A DNA stretch of 64,000 nucleotides. Origin: Mucidula mucida (taxonomy: Eukaryota > Basidiomycota > Agaricomycetes > Agaricales > Physalacriaceae). A program made the position numbers and the translations under genes. Numbering within the stretch: the first letter of the stretch is position 1; each line of letters begins with the position of its first letter. Below are positions 34,543 to 46,070 of the stretch, piece by piece. Under the pieces are notes generated by a model. It searched no databases and was not told where the DNA came from. It saw only the letters and a program-made list of their open reading frames with translations. Where the stretch lies: positions 1 to 64,000 of the forward strand of contig JADNYV010000008.1 in assembly GCA_015501055.1 (NCBI GenBank), given 5' to 3'.

Positions 34543-35841
34543 TCATCCCCGATTCATAGTGTTTCCTGCCCCCTTGGGATTGTCATCGGTGTATTTGCCC
34601 ATTTTTCGTCTTTCAATCGCTTCTGTTCCGCCTTCTCCTCGCTTTGCAGCGTCCCGTCCATCTCTGCGTCAAGAGCAAGCTGTTCTGAAGATGTTGGAGC
34701 AGCTTCCGATGCGGGACTAGTAAACCATAAGTCAACTGCTCGGCAGAAAGAGGAAAGAAACGTACCCTCCACCTGTAAGGATATTGCCACGCTGCCTTTC
34801 CACTTCTAGGTATTCCTCTATGGTCATCGAGGGAAGAATATGACCAGGCCCGAACACCTGTGATTGAAGACGAGCACGGTCTGCGGTCCCAGACGGTAGA
34901 ATAGTAAATGGTCGCAGAGGCTGAGGACAACGTCGTTAGTTCAAACGTTTCGACAGTCAATAGTATTATACCTTTCCAGTTGGACTTAAAATGGGACCCT
35001 GGTTCTGCCTAGCCGAAGAATCGAGCTTCCAGTCATCATCAGCAGGACGGGGCGAATATGGTAGCGGAGGAGGTGCTGTCCTCAGAAGCTCTAGCTCATC
35101 GGATATGCTCTTAAGCTGCGCTTGAGAAAGAGCATGGAATAGCCTTAGAAGCAGCAGGGTAGTCTCGCGTAGGACTTCATCGTCCTCGTCATCCTCTTCG
35201 TGATCTGGGGAAGGAAGCAGCGATCGAATGAGTGTAAAGTCATCCGTTTTCCCCGTCTCGACTTGTTGATGCCGCCGTTTCCTGATTACATCTATGCGGG
35301 TCCGCAGATCCTTTTCGTGTTGATATTGTTTGATTTTGAGCTCGCGCCGGCTGGCAGCACTGGCGGGGAGTTGGCCAAACAGCTTTGTGTCCGCTTCTGT
35401 GATGATGCCGTATGTCTCCAGCGAGGATATGTATGATTGGTATAAGCTCTATAACAAAGGTGAGGCTAAAAGCTGAATAGATTTTGGGCGACAAGCGCAC
35501 CTGGGCCAGGACAAGGGATGGCAGTCGTTCCTCTCTTTCTGTTGTGCGGACACGCCCTTGGACCTCTGCGCAAACATAAGGTACACTCAGGTATAGTAGA
35601 TCATGTGTGGATATATCTTCCAGCGTTTCGTTGCTGCTAAAAAGAGCAAAATCGGAAACGCGTTGCTGGATCTTGGTCAGGTCAGCCAGGCATGCTTGGA
35701 TGAGTTCCTTGGACTAGTCAAAAATCGTAACACAAAACGCAGCGAACATACTTGAGTCGTATCCTCAATAGTAGGAAGGTCGTAGGCGTCCGAGGCGGCT
35801 GTTAGAACGCGAGAATATAGTTGAGAAAGCGGTAACGACAT
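34543..35841 (-). CDS. TAP42: PP2A-associated regulatory protein Tap42 (alpha4)
   Basis: A TOR-pathway protein that binds PP2A-type phosphatase catalytic subunits in the cytosol. It starts MSLPLSQLYSRVLTAASDAY, followed by the helical TPR-like region: ELIQACLADLTKIQQRVSDF, EREERLPSLVLAQ and YGIITEADTKLFGQLPASAA, then RRELKIKQYQHEKDLRTRID. The C-terminal family block has FTILPSGTADRARLQSQVFG, SMTIEEYLEVERQRGNILTG, a Glu/Lys-rich stretch and the closing DDNPKGAGNTMNRG. One base is missing between KWAN and TDDNPKG (about 34583-34587), a frame break right at the conserved tail. Five or so introns join well. Confidence 0.9.
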
Positions 35842-35945
35842 GATGGTGGTCAGGACGCGATCGTGCCGGCCGGACTTTTCTTTCGAACCTTCACCATCTC
35901 ATGCAGTCAACATACTCTGAGGGGGGGCATTTCATTCACTTTATT

Positions 35946-36906
35946 CTAAATCTTCAACACAGCGCTGAATCTCAGTCTCATGTACATCATCGCCCAATTC
36001 CCTTGACTGTCCCGACAATCGACTTTGCAAATCTCATGCACTTCATCCATAATTGACTCCGCCTCCTCATCCGGCATACCCTGCAAGAAGGAGCCACGAA
36101 CGAACGTCATCAGCCATCCCTTGACGTCTGTCGGCAGAGGGGTGAAACGGGGCACCAGCGTCACTTCGCTTGGCTCGAAGGATTCAGACTCGAGGAGCTA
36201 TAAACAATAAGACGTCAGTAAAAGCAATCATGCCTCATAAAATCACTCTGACCGCTCTGTAGTCCTCCTCAGAAGGGAAGAACCACGGGTCTAGCTTTAC
36301 AGAATCATATCCTCGCGATTTTAGGACACGATGCAAGGTTCCTCGGATTCCTATCTCGTACAATCAGCATCGGCGTGAATCCCCGTCTACAGACATACCA
36401 ATGCAGTTCATGAAGCCCCCCATCTCTCCGACAAAGCGTCCGCCTGGCTTCAAGACGCGCTTAACGCTCTTAAGCACCCCCCTAGGATCTCGTTTGCACC
36501 AATGCAATGTCGCGTTCGTGAAGACAGCGTCGTATTTCACATCAGGCGCGCCTGGGAGCTCTGGCAATTCTTGATATCAGCGACAAACGCGTACGGAAGT
36601 CCTCGCTCCTTCGCAGACGCAATCTATGTGACCATGATCAGTCTTCTCTCGTTCTGCGTGGAATGTTACAGACCATGCTCTCGCTGGAGTCGACACCGAC
36701 AACTAGACCTCCTCTGCTTGTTTCACAATCTTCTCAATCTCAACCGTCAGCTCGCCACTTCCACAGCCGAAATCTATGATCTTCTCGCCAGGTTGAGGCG
36801 CGAGCAGGCCGACAACTGGAGCCGTAAACTTGTTTGAGTACACGAAGGCAGCGTGTTTGTTGTAAAGGTTGGGAGACCAGCCTGTCGCGTCGGAGTCTGT
36901 CGCCAT
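35946..36906 (-). CDS. Class I SAM-dependent methyltransferase
   Basis: The protein starts MATDSDATGWSPNLYNKHAA, then motif I EKIIDFGCGSGELTVEIEKI, a post-I acidic loop GVDSSESM and IASAKERGLPYAFVADI. Next come PDVKYDAVFTNATLHWCKRD (motif II), VKRVLKPGGRFVGEMGGFMN and a C-terminal half with RGTLHRVLKSRGYDSVKLDP and EVTLVPRFTPLPTDVKGWLM. The layout resembles trans-aconitate-type and other small-molecule methyltransferases of about 270 residues; the substrate is unknown. Two one-base losses are apparent: near 36706 (after KQAEE, before VVGVDSSE) and near 36573 (before ELPELPGAP). Introns follow SESM and NCIG. Confidence 0.82.
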
Positions 36907-38078
36907 GTCGAATGTCGAGTCGATGAGCCTGTGCTATATGTCTGTCGAGTATACTCGGGACGAATACTACATGGAGATTCCAATGGACGCTTTTTAAAGC
37001 ATCTTCATGTCCTATCTTTCGGCGTATGTTGTCGATCGGCCGAAACACATGGTGATTCGTCTTTCGGCCGAGCTAGGATTCGCGTCGCCCGATATCCGCG
37101 ATCCTAAAAGGTAGGTTTTTATTTGATGATTGCCACTTGAAGCTCAATAACATGCTAGAGCTTCATGCGAGGTCTATGCAAAAGACACGGAGGAATAGCC
37201 GCGGTGTAACGTTTGATTCAGGGGATTTTACAAGACCAATACGACGTACGTCTCCTCACCGCCTCCGGCACCAAACTTTCACTACAACGCTTCTACCTAG
37301 CCTCGCTGGCTCACAATCAAGCGTTGATGGAACATGAACCACCGGGTCGAAAAAATTCCAGGTGAGTTCTATCCCGCCTCCGGCATCCTTCTTGCGCTCA
37401 CTTTCATACAGCCAGCCTTCGGCGTTGCCCCAGCAATTTTTTCTTTTCTCGCTTACTACGATACACGTTTAAATCGCATCGCGGCCTCCGTACGGGGGTC
37501 GGTTCTTTGGCTGTCGCGTTCCAGAGTCTTGGGCAATCATGGCATCGATGAATGCTCAGAATTGAAACTTACCAAGCTCGTCACCAGTGAGACATTGATG
37601 CATTTACTAGTGATTCAATGAGTGGTTCTTGCTGAGCATTTGTCGACCTTCCTTTGCGCATACCTCATGCCCTATGGATGGCAGAAACGCCCGCCATAGT
37701 ACGTCGTGTCAATTCCCAGGAAACAAATGTGAAACCAGCAAGGTTATTCCTGTACAAGTTCAACTCAATTCACCAATTGAGTCTCGATGAGACGTCCGAG
37801 CGGCTTTGCGGCTAGGTTCACTCACCCTCTAGAGGATTACCGCTGTGTTACTCGCCACAGCGTACAGCAGCTAGGCCCCAACGCGCGGTACAATAGCCTT
37901 CTCTCCATTCTCTTCCCGCACTCATGATTTCAAAGCTTCCCGCACAAGACTTCTATCGTTGACACTGCCCAGAAGAGTGCATTACAGACTGGAGACTTGA
38001 AGCTCGGCGTTCCTCCCAGTGTTATCTTCCAATCGTTTCATTTCGTTCTATTTCATACCACACTGCCCTCCCCCCCAC
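36907..38078. other. Intergenic, no gene accepted
   Basis: Between the methyltransferase start and the first membrane-protein gene. A 95-codon rightward frame at 37334-37621 has no signal, domain or family look. From about 38000 the sequence begins the duplicated unit shared with 41.6 kb. Confidence 0.4.
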
Positions 38079-41000
38079 ATGACGAAAGGTTCTCGTCGTA
38101 TCGCAGTCGACGACGCCGATGTTAGTCGTATACAGTATTTCGGAGACTGGACCACCGACAACGGCACCATGATGCCTTCTCCGTGTGGTACGGTCCCACA
38201 TACGAGCACACACAGCATGGAACTGTCGCGGATGGCGCCAGCTTTTCCTTCTTGTTCAATGGTACGTGTCTGTGCAAGGGATATGAGTCCAACGCTGACT
38301 TGTCTCAGGCTCTTCCGTTCAAGTCTTTGGCTCGTGGGACCAGAACAGGAATGAAACTTTACCCTCCTGGGAGTGTTTCGTTGATGGTGTTTACATTGAG
38401 AGTGTGGGCCCTAGCCCACCATCAACCAATCAGAATCAGCTCTGTTGGCATGATAATATAGATGGCACGCAGGAACACGCGTTGACCGTTAACATCACCG
38501 TATCGACGACTTCTGTTGTTCCCTCCCCCTTTTGGTTCGATTACATCGTTTACACGCCGTACGACGGTGATTTGTACAATTCCACGACTATGTGGCTTGG
38601 AAAGGACGACAACGCTATTACTTGGAGTGCGGGTTGGGAGGATAACGGAGGTGCCAGAATGGTTGCGGCGAAGGGCGCGAGTCTTTCGGCAAAGTTCAAT
38701 GGTGATCAAACAGGCCTGCTCTATCAAACTTATGCACGGTTCTTACTCGCATATAGGATCCTCTATCCGCATGGTCGGTCCCATACAAAACATTACAGGC
38801 TTTACATCAATGGGAAAGTATTCTATCGATGGTGGTAATGCTTCCACATTTATCGTCAGTAAAACGGATAATATACACGACATCTTGTGGAACCAAACAT
38901 TTTTCCAGTCGGGTCAGCTCAGCCCCGACAAAGAGCACACGATAGCAGTGAAATGGGACGGAGACAGCGACCAGCAGAAATTCGGGGTCCAGAACTTCTA
39001 CATTGTCACGCCGACATACTCTCTCCAGAAGGACGACTCGGCCAAATCTTTCACTCCCATAGCGGTACTTGTCGGTGGTGTGGTCGGAGGTGTCGTCTTG
39101 TTGGCTGCAATAGTCGGAGTCCTATGGTTCTGGCGTAGGAAACGCCGTTATTCGACTGTGTCCAAGGCAGAATTCGACCTCTCCAGCCAACCACTCGACC
39201 CGTTTTCAGCAGGGCATACCTTCTTCGCCTCCTCAGAGCCATTGAATATATACGCGACTCCGTATGATCCATACGCGGAATCGTACGCCGGGGTCATGGT
39301 GAACACTCCCACCCCCACACGCGACAGCATGCAAACATCGTATTCTTGGGCTTCATCTTCTCCAAGTGGAAGCATGTCGGCGCCTCCGACTAGCACAGGC
39401 TTTTCACCTACATCGGGATACTTCATTCCCGCTGCTGCTCAGTCTCTAAGTTCAGTGGTACTGTCTCCTCCGCCCAATGAACAGAGCGCACTTATCGCGA
39501 TGAAGAACGAGCAATCGTTTGCGATTTCGACTCATAGCCTTGTCTCGTCACCAATTGCGTCTGGGTCTTCTCCGCCGCAGTTCCGGAAACATCAGGATAG
39601 TGGGTTGAGAATACGCAACAACGACGGAGAGGTGGTGGATATACCGCCTGACTATGAACAGTCATAACTACCGATTTCGAAATAACGAACATGATTCCTA
39701 CTTCTACATTCATTTCTTGCAGTGCGTACTCGATCTATCCTATGTATTCTTTCATTCTCGGGGTTTCCTTGGTATTTACTTTCATTCGGCGTTTCGTGTT
39801 TTCTTCATCAAGTACGGACCTTCAACCAACCATCTTGAATATTGCTGGGGTTATGATCGAAAGGAGGCGCTCCTTGAATATCTCTGCTTCTGTTCAAGCT
39901 TTTCTTTTATGCTTTTCGCGCACTTCCTGATATTGCGTTCTCGTTTTCATGAATGCCACACTCAGACGCACCACTCGCTGCCCAGCTCGTCTTAAAGGAT
40001 CTGTTTCCGTTGTACACGTCTTGTATTCAAGTTTGGCCGCTCGCCTGTCCAACGACATGGCACTTTCAGTGCGCTTGCCATCTCCACCTGCCACTTGTTC
40101 GCCGCTTGTACATGGTCGCCCACATCGGTTCACTCACTTGGGCTTGCTCTCCATCTGGGAGACTGCTATCGTCCCCCTTCTCTTTTGCGACTTTTGAATT
40201 AGAGCGGCGGGATTTTGCCTGGCCTACACAGGAGGGTCGAGTAATTTGCTTGGTTCGTGGGCCTTCGGATATCCGAATCCCGTGTTGACGGTGTTGTCGA
40301 ATGAATCTCTCTTATACAAACCCTCGCACTGAACTAAGCGCGGCTTGTCTTCCGAAACTTGCGCATTGAATTTCTCTCTTCCGAAATCGCCGTTCGATGT
40401 GGCTTTTGAACTGTGGAAGTTGTGGCAGTGCACGGGTCGCCACTATTTTGGATGGTTTGTCGTGGTCAATATACTCGTCTCTGTGGCGCATCTGACGGCC
40501 AAGCGGATGTGTTCTCGGGGTAGCGCAACCCCCGACCGACGCACTGATGTCGGCATCGCCGGACATCATGCTTTGCTCTTTCCGAGCAGTCTAGGAATTC
40601 CAGCCCCGATACCTAAGGTATGCGAAGACGTAGAACTTCTGAGGAAGCTTGGGTTTTCATAGCGGTCGATGTTTCTGAAAAGCTTGCAGCTCTAGTTCCG
40701 TTGGATGTTCGCGTATACGTGTCCGATTTCCAGGTGATGCAATCAAGGTGGGTTACGGCTTTTTGACATGACTGAACTGATAGATTTACTTCGTTCCTCC
40801 GGCCTGATTCGAAGTTCACCTAGAAAAATCTCGAATTTCACAAGAGCATTGAATGGGCCCGTGGATTTTGTTTTCCTTGAAGGCGATGTGGCTCCAGGCG
40901 TGCCACTTTTATCGTGGCGCGGCGAACGCTCTCTGCAATTTACCTCGCTACGCTATAAAGCACGTTGTTCCTCGAGGCAATATAGCCTGTCTCATAATTG

Positions 41001-41100
41001 AGAGAGCATATTATTTCTAAAATCGACTGCTAATTCAGAATGTTGGCGGTCGTTTGATTGTATGCACAATTCCTTTGTTGTTATCGTGTATCCAGGCTCA
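38020..41100. repeat. Tandem segmental duplication, unit 1
   Basis: Unit 1 (about 38020-41100) and unit 2 (about 41600-44740) share the gene, its 5' flank and about 1.4 kb of 3' flank. Flank landmarks in the same order are GGTTATGATCGAA (39851 and 43452), GGxGGCGCTCCT, AATGxCACxCxCAG, a phrase ending CACCTGCCACTTGTTCGC (40085 and 43685), ATCCGAATCCCGTGT (40269 and 43897) and AAGGTGGGTTAC (40745 and 44372). Confidence 0.8.
38079..39667 (+). CDS. Single-pass membrane protein with two jelly-roll-like ectodomains, duplicate 1
   Basis: Exon 1 starts MTKGSRRIAVDDADVSRIQY (38079-38261). Exon 2 (38309-38701) has SSVQVFGSWDQ and FWFDYIVYTPYDGDLYNSTT. Exon 3 (38757-39667) has SSIRMVGPIQN, KYSIDGGNASTF, the membrane helix AVLVGGVVGGVVLLAAIVGV and LWFW, then a basic stop-transfer RRKRR. 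The cytoplasmic tail is Ser/Pro-rich and ends VVDIPPDYEQS. Each extracellular half ends in F-N-G before the next SS-I/V start, a common agaric layout with possible sugar binding; function is unknown. Near 38169 one base is lost relative to duplicate 2 (ACCATGATG against CCCATGATG), breaking exon 1. There is no signal peptide at the N-terminus. Confidence 0.78.
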
Positions 41101-41661
41101 CCCTCGTTGAACAGCGTCCTCGTTTGTAACTCGACGAGAAACAACGAAGGTCTGGAAACTTTGTGAGACGGCGCAGTTTACTCCAGCTTTCTGTCAGTCA
41201 TTGTCTCTTTCTACTCTTGGTATACGAGGTTTTGGTATCCAAAAGGGCTGCAGTGTGCAAGCGTCAAGGGTTATCGATCGAGGCAAGCGCGTACTTTAGT
41301 GGTGGCTGAGTCAGCTGAGCTGATCGGTTAACAAGCCACTTTGACTTTGAGCAGTTTGAGCGCTCATCGAGCGGCAACCCGGCTAGTGAATTGCAATTGC
41401 TCTCATGACATTGCAGGAGTGGTCGGCCAATGGTTGGCACACTGTACAGCGTCTAGATCCCAGCACTCGCATTAAAAGGGTTTTTACTATTGTCTACACA
41501 GATCAGGGCTTCTCGGACAGAACTTTCAACTTTGGTAACACTGCTCAGAAGATTGTTTTACAGATTGTTACAGATCAGCGGCGTCATCCTCGTTCCTGTG
41601 GTTTCCCTGAAACGGCGCTTGACTTCGTTCCACTCTTTACCCACCTCCCTCCCTCCCCGCC
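39668..41661. other. Gene-free 3' flank and spacer between the duplicates
   Basis: About 2 kb without acceptable coding sequence. The first 1.4 kb recurs after duplicate 2. Around 40870-40920 there is a GGCGATGTGGCTCCAGG phrase, a repeat motif that also occurs at about 44478, 44931 and 46173 with ATGGCTxAA variants. The last 550 bases lead into duplicate 2. Confidence 0.5.
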
Positions 41662-44600
41662 ATGACGAAAGGCTCTCGTCGTATCGCGGTAGACGACGCG
41701 GATGTTAGCCGCATACACTATTCTGGAGACTGGACCACTGAGAACGGTGCCCATGATGACTTTTCGATGGTATACGGTCCCACATACGAGCACACACAGC
41801 ATGGAACTATGACGGATGGAGCCAGCATTTCCTTCCTTTTCAACGGTACGTTCTACGCACTTGTGATGTAGCTTCAAGCGCCAAATTGTCGTCAGGTTCC
41901 TCCATCCAAGTACTCGGCTCGTGGGACCAGAACAATAACGAGACTTTACCCTCCTGGGAGTGCTTCATTGACGGTGTCAAAATTGAGAAACAAGAGCCTT
42001 TCCCACCATCGACCAATCAGAATGAGCTCTGTTGGGACGATAACATTAATGGCACGACGGAACACGCGTTGACCGTCAACATCACCGTTTCAAGTAACGT
42101 CAACATCGAGTTTTGGTTCGATTACCTCGTCTACACACCATACGATGGTGACTTGTACAATCACACGACTATGTGGTTAGGAAAAGACGATGATGCAATC
42201 ACTTACGGTGTGGGTTGGGAGGATAGTGACGGTGCCAGAATGGTGGCGGCGAAAGGTGCAAGTCTTTCGGCAAAGTTTAATGGTGAGTCAAGATTCTTGT
42301 CCTTCATTTAGACGGTGTCTAAGTCGCGTGCAGGTTCTTCGATTCGCATGGTTGGTCCCATTCAGAACGCCACGTATTCGTCGTCTGGGGAGTATACCAT
42401 CGATAATGGCACTGCTTCCACATTTTCCGTCAGCAAAACCGATAACACGAACGACATGTTGTGGAGTCAGACGCTTTTTGAGTCGGGTCAGCTCAGCAAC
42501 GATAAAGAGCACACGATAACAGTGAAATGGGATGGGGATAGTGACGAGCAGAAATTTGGGATCGAGAACTTTTACATCGACACACCGACGTACCCTGCCA
42601 CGACCGATGACTCAGACGATTCTTCCACTTCCATATCACCAATTGTGGGTGGCGTGGTCGGCGGTATCGTTTTGCTAGCTGCAATAGCGGGATTCGTCTG
42701 GTTCTGGCGGAGGAGACATCGCTACTCGACAGTGTCCAAGACAGATCTTGATCTTTCTAGCCGACAAAACGATCCTTTTTCTGCACGGCATTCTTTCTTC
42801 GCCTCCTCAGAGCCATTGAATGTATCCGTGACCCCGTATGATCCCTACACGGAATCGCACACCGGCGCTATGGCGATGACTTCCTCCTCCAAAACCGCCA
42901 GCATGCACACGTCCTATTCTGGCGCTCCGTCTACAAGCGGAAGCATGTCGGCTCCTCTAATGAATGCAGGCTTCACACCTGCCTCGGGATACTTTATGCC
43001 CGCTGGTGCTGAAGCCCGAGAGTCTACGACGCTAGCTCCCCCGCCCACTGATCAGAGCCTACTTGTTGCGATGAAGAACGAGCAATCATATGCTGTACAT
43101 CGAGCGTCGAGCATGTCTTCTTCATCAGCGTCCGGCTCTGGGTCTGCTCCAACACAGTTCCGCAAACACCAGGATAGCGGGCTGAGACTAAACAACAGCG
43201 GAGAAGTGGTGGATTTACCGCCCGACTATGAACCGTCATGAAGAAGGAGGCAGGGGTTTTCTATCTGTTCGCATCATGGACAGACAACGAACATCATCGT
43301 ACATGTACATTCATTTCTCAGGCAGTACGTGCTTGATCTATACTCCTTATTTATCATTCATCCTCGGGCGTTTCTTGATACCTTCTTTTCGACGTGTCTT
43401 ATATTCTTATGTTGTTGTTTATCAGGACTCTCCAAGTAACGAACTCTGGGGTTATGATCGAAGTGGAAAGGGGGCGCTCCTATAACACTTTGCTTCCGTT
43501 CAAGCTCACCTGCGAATGTCACGCACAGGCGAACCATTCGCTCCCCCAACCTCGCGTTTCAGGGTACTCAACGATCTGCCTCCGTCGTGTTCCTAACTTT
43601 TTTTTTTTGCCTCCGTCCGCCTGTCCACTGACATGTCATTCAGTTGGCACATTCAGTACACTTGCCATTCGTCATGTAATAGCTCCACCTGCCACTTGTT
43701 CGCGGCTCGTACATGGACGCCCACATTGGTCCACTCTTGGGATCAGGCTCGCTCTTTAGATGAGAGATTGGTATCGTCGCCTCCCCCCCCTCCCCTCTTT
43801 CACGACCTCCTGAAGAAAGACGGGAATTCGCCACTTGCCCAAACAGGAGGTTGAGGGATTTTGCGCGGTTCGTTTTTGGGCCTTAATTATGGACATCCGA
43901 ATCCCGTGTGGGTGAAGGAGTCTCTCCGATACGAGGAGGCTTCGCTAGGATCAAACGTGCGTACGTAGGTTGCGCGCAGTGACTTGCTCTCTCTCTCTCT
44001 CTCCGAAATTTCAGCCTTGGATGTGGCTTTCGAGCAGTTGGGGTTATGGCAGTCGAACTCATACGAGATGTTCAAAGACTGTCGTGAAGGGAATGTCGCG
44101 ATTCGACCTTGTACTACTCGCGTCGTACCTGTGCGCTGCATTTTCGAATGATAGGCCAAGGCAGTGACGTCTTGCTTCGTGTTTTGTTCTCCCTTAGCAA
44201 TCTACAAAGGCCACGACAACAGACAGCCACGTATACGGAGAGGCGTGCAACTTTCCATTCCGTGTAGTTCAGTGGCTTGCGGCTTCATGACGGATGCTGA
44301 GTCGTTTTATTGAGAAACCCACAGTTGCAATTCCGTCGTGCGTTCACCTGAATCAGTCCCAATGAATCAACAAAGGTGGGTTACATTTTTTTGACTGATA
44401 GGTTCAAGGAAGCCACGCAGAAAATCCTTGAATTACAGGAGTAAGCGTGTCCCGGTGTTTCTGGCTTCTGATCAAGGCGACATGGCTCAAGGTGCGCCAG
44501 CGTGGCTCTATCGTAGCGGAATGTCAGTGTACTTTTTCCCATCGTCCTCCTCTTCCTCTTGGACCCCTTGCGATCCTGGAACTGATGTTGTCTTCCGAGG

Positions 44601-44740
44601 TAATCTAGCCTAGCGGCTTGTATCTCTTATGATAGCGAAAGGCGTTGAGTATATCTTATTTTAGGATGGTCGTCAATTCAAAATGTTCTGCTCTCCATAG
44701 CCACAACCTTCGAATGTAAGTAGTTCCTATTTTTGTTATC
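41600..44740. repeat. Tandem segmental duplication, unit 2
   Basis: The second copy of the unit described at 38020-41100. Coding parts are roughly 80 percent alike by eye, with conserved intron positions. A C/T tract precedes it and a CT run occurs inside its 3' flank at about 43985-44004. Confidence 0.8.
41662..43241 (+). CDS. Single-pass membrane protein with two jelly-roll-like ectodomains, duplicate 2
   Basis: The intact member of the pair. The three exons (about 41662-41847, 41896-42282 and 42334-43241) join in frame: MTKGSRRIAVDDADVSRIHY, SGDWTTENGAHDDFSMVYGP and FLFNG; then SSIQVLGSWDQNNNETLPSW, FWFDYLVYTPYDGDLYNHTT and SAKFNG; then SSIRMVGPIQNATYSSSGEY. The single membrane helix is SPIVGGVVGGIVLLAAIAGF plus VWFW, with RRRHR after it. 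The Ser-rich cytoplasmic tail ends VVDLPPDYEPS. Many N-x-S/T sites lie in the outer half. The two halves look like an internal duplication of a beta-sandwich domain. Function is unknown; a carbohydrate-binding or cell-surface role is inferred from similar agaric proteins. Confidence 0.82.
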
Positions 44741-46020
44741 GTGTATCCAGGCTCTTGTTCATAAACCGCGAACAGTTAAGGGCAGCAAATACGGCGCAAG
44801 TCACTCCAGCTACAAGCCTTCTTTGCTATCTGAGGTTCTGGTGATCAAGCAAGTTGCAGTCCGATTGAATTCGTCCCTACGTCGAATGAAGGCCCCAGAA
44901 TTTACTACTCAAGTTTGCTTCCTATGCAAGGCGACATGGCTGAAGGAGTCCTACAGTTGCCTATAGTTCGGAATAGTGGATTTTCTATGCGTCAAGTCAC
45001 GACCAGCTCACTGGGCACTGGGCACTGCTTATTCGGCGCAAGACTTGTTGAACTCGGTGCTGCAGGCCGTAATACGATACCTTAACACTCAAAGCCCTAG
45101 TCAATCTTCAGTTTCTTGTCCTCGGCGCCAAGCTTGGATGCACTACCATCTGCTCGCGGGGCTCTTCAACAAACGAATCCTGAGGGGTAAGCACCGGTTT
45201 ATCCTTCTCTCGCTCGACGCAAAGTTCTCCCAGTGCGCGCATTCGTCCAAGGGCAGCGGGAGTGGGTGACCGTGATAACCGGTGGCTTCGAGGCAGTCTA
45301 GCCTAGCGGCTTGTACCGCTCGTTTCGGATAACAATGTTGTTCTTTTTGTAGTGCTCCACAGCAACCTGTGCGTTCATCGGCTTGTCGCCTATATCGATG
45401 CTCGGATGTCATTTTGATACCTAGTGGTCCAAGTGTACCAGTACTTCACGCCGCGTTCTATAGTGTGACGGTATAGGCTTATGACTGGCTCCGCTCACAC
45501 TGAACGGGTATGACTTTTTTCCCTGGATGGCATGCGCCACAGTACCAGTTGAGTTTTACTATTCTAGGTCAGCCGGAATCGAGTTCCTCAATCTGTTTGG
45601 CGAGAATACGACTGAGTGATTGGCTACAAATGGATTACACTTCGATTCATGGACGAGCTGTGGATTCTTAAGGAGACGAAGCTCAACAGCTTGAGTCTCT
45701 TATGCCCTTGTTTACACTCCATTTTTTTGGCCAGGGCAGTTTCTCTCTTGCTCTTTACAAGCTTCTGTCTCCCAGCATTTCGAGAGAGTGTAGCTCAATA
45801 GTCTGAGCGTCCATCTCGATTTGAAAGCCTGGAAACAGCTGCATTTTTTTTCGCTATAGTTTCTCTCTCTCTCTCCCTCCGTCTCTCTATCTGAAGCTTC
45901 GGTCTCCAAAGAATGCTGAGGAGCTCAGCAGCTTGAGCCTCCATCTTGATTCTCGAACTGCAGTAACTGGCTGGCCATTTCTTTTGGCCACAGTTTCTCT
46001 CTTCTCTCTTCAGTCTCCCA

Positions 46021-46070
<50 letters not shown>

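Noticed and set aside
37334..37621. Rightward 95-codon frame
   Set aside because: No domain, signal or splice continuation that would support a gene.
38702..38756. Long alternative frame starting inside exon 2 of membrane-protein duplicate 1
   Set aside because: Its first part is out of frame with the duplicate; the intron at 38702-38756 restores the conserved reading.
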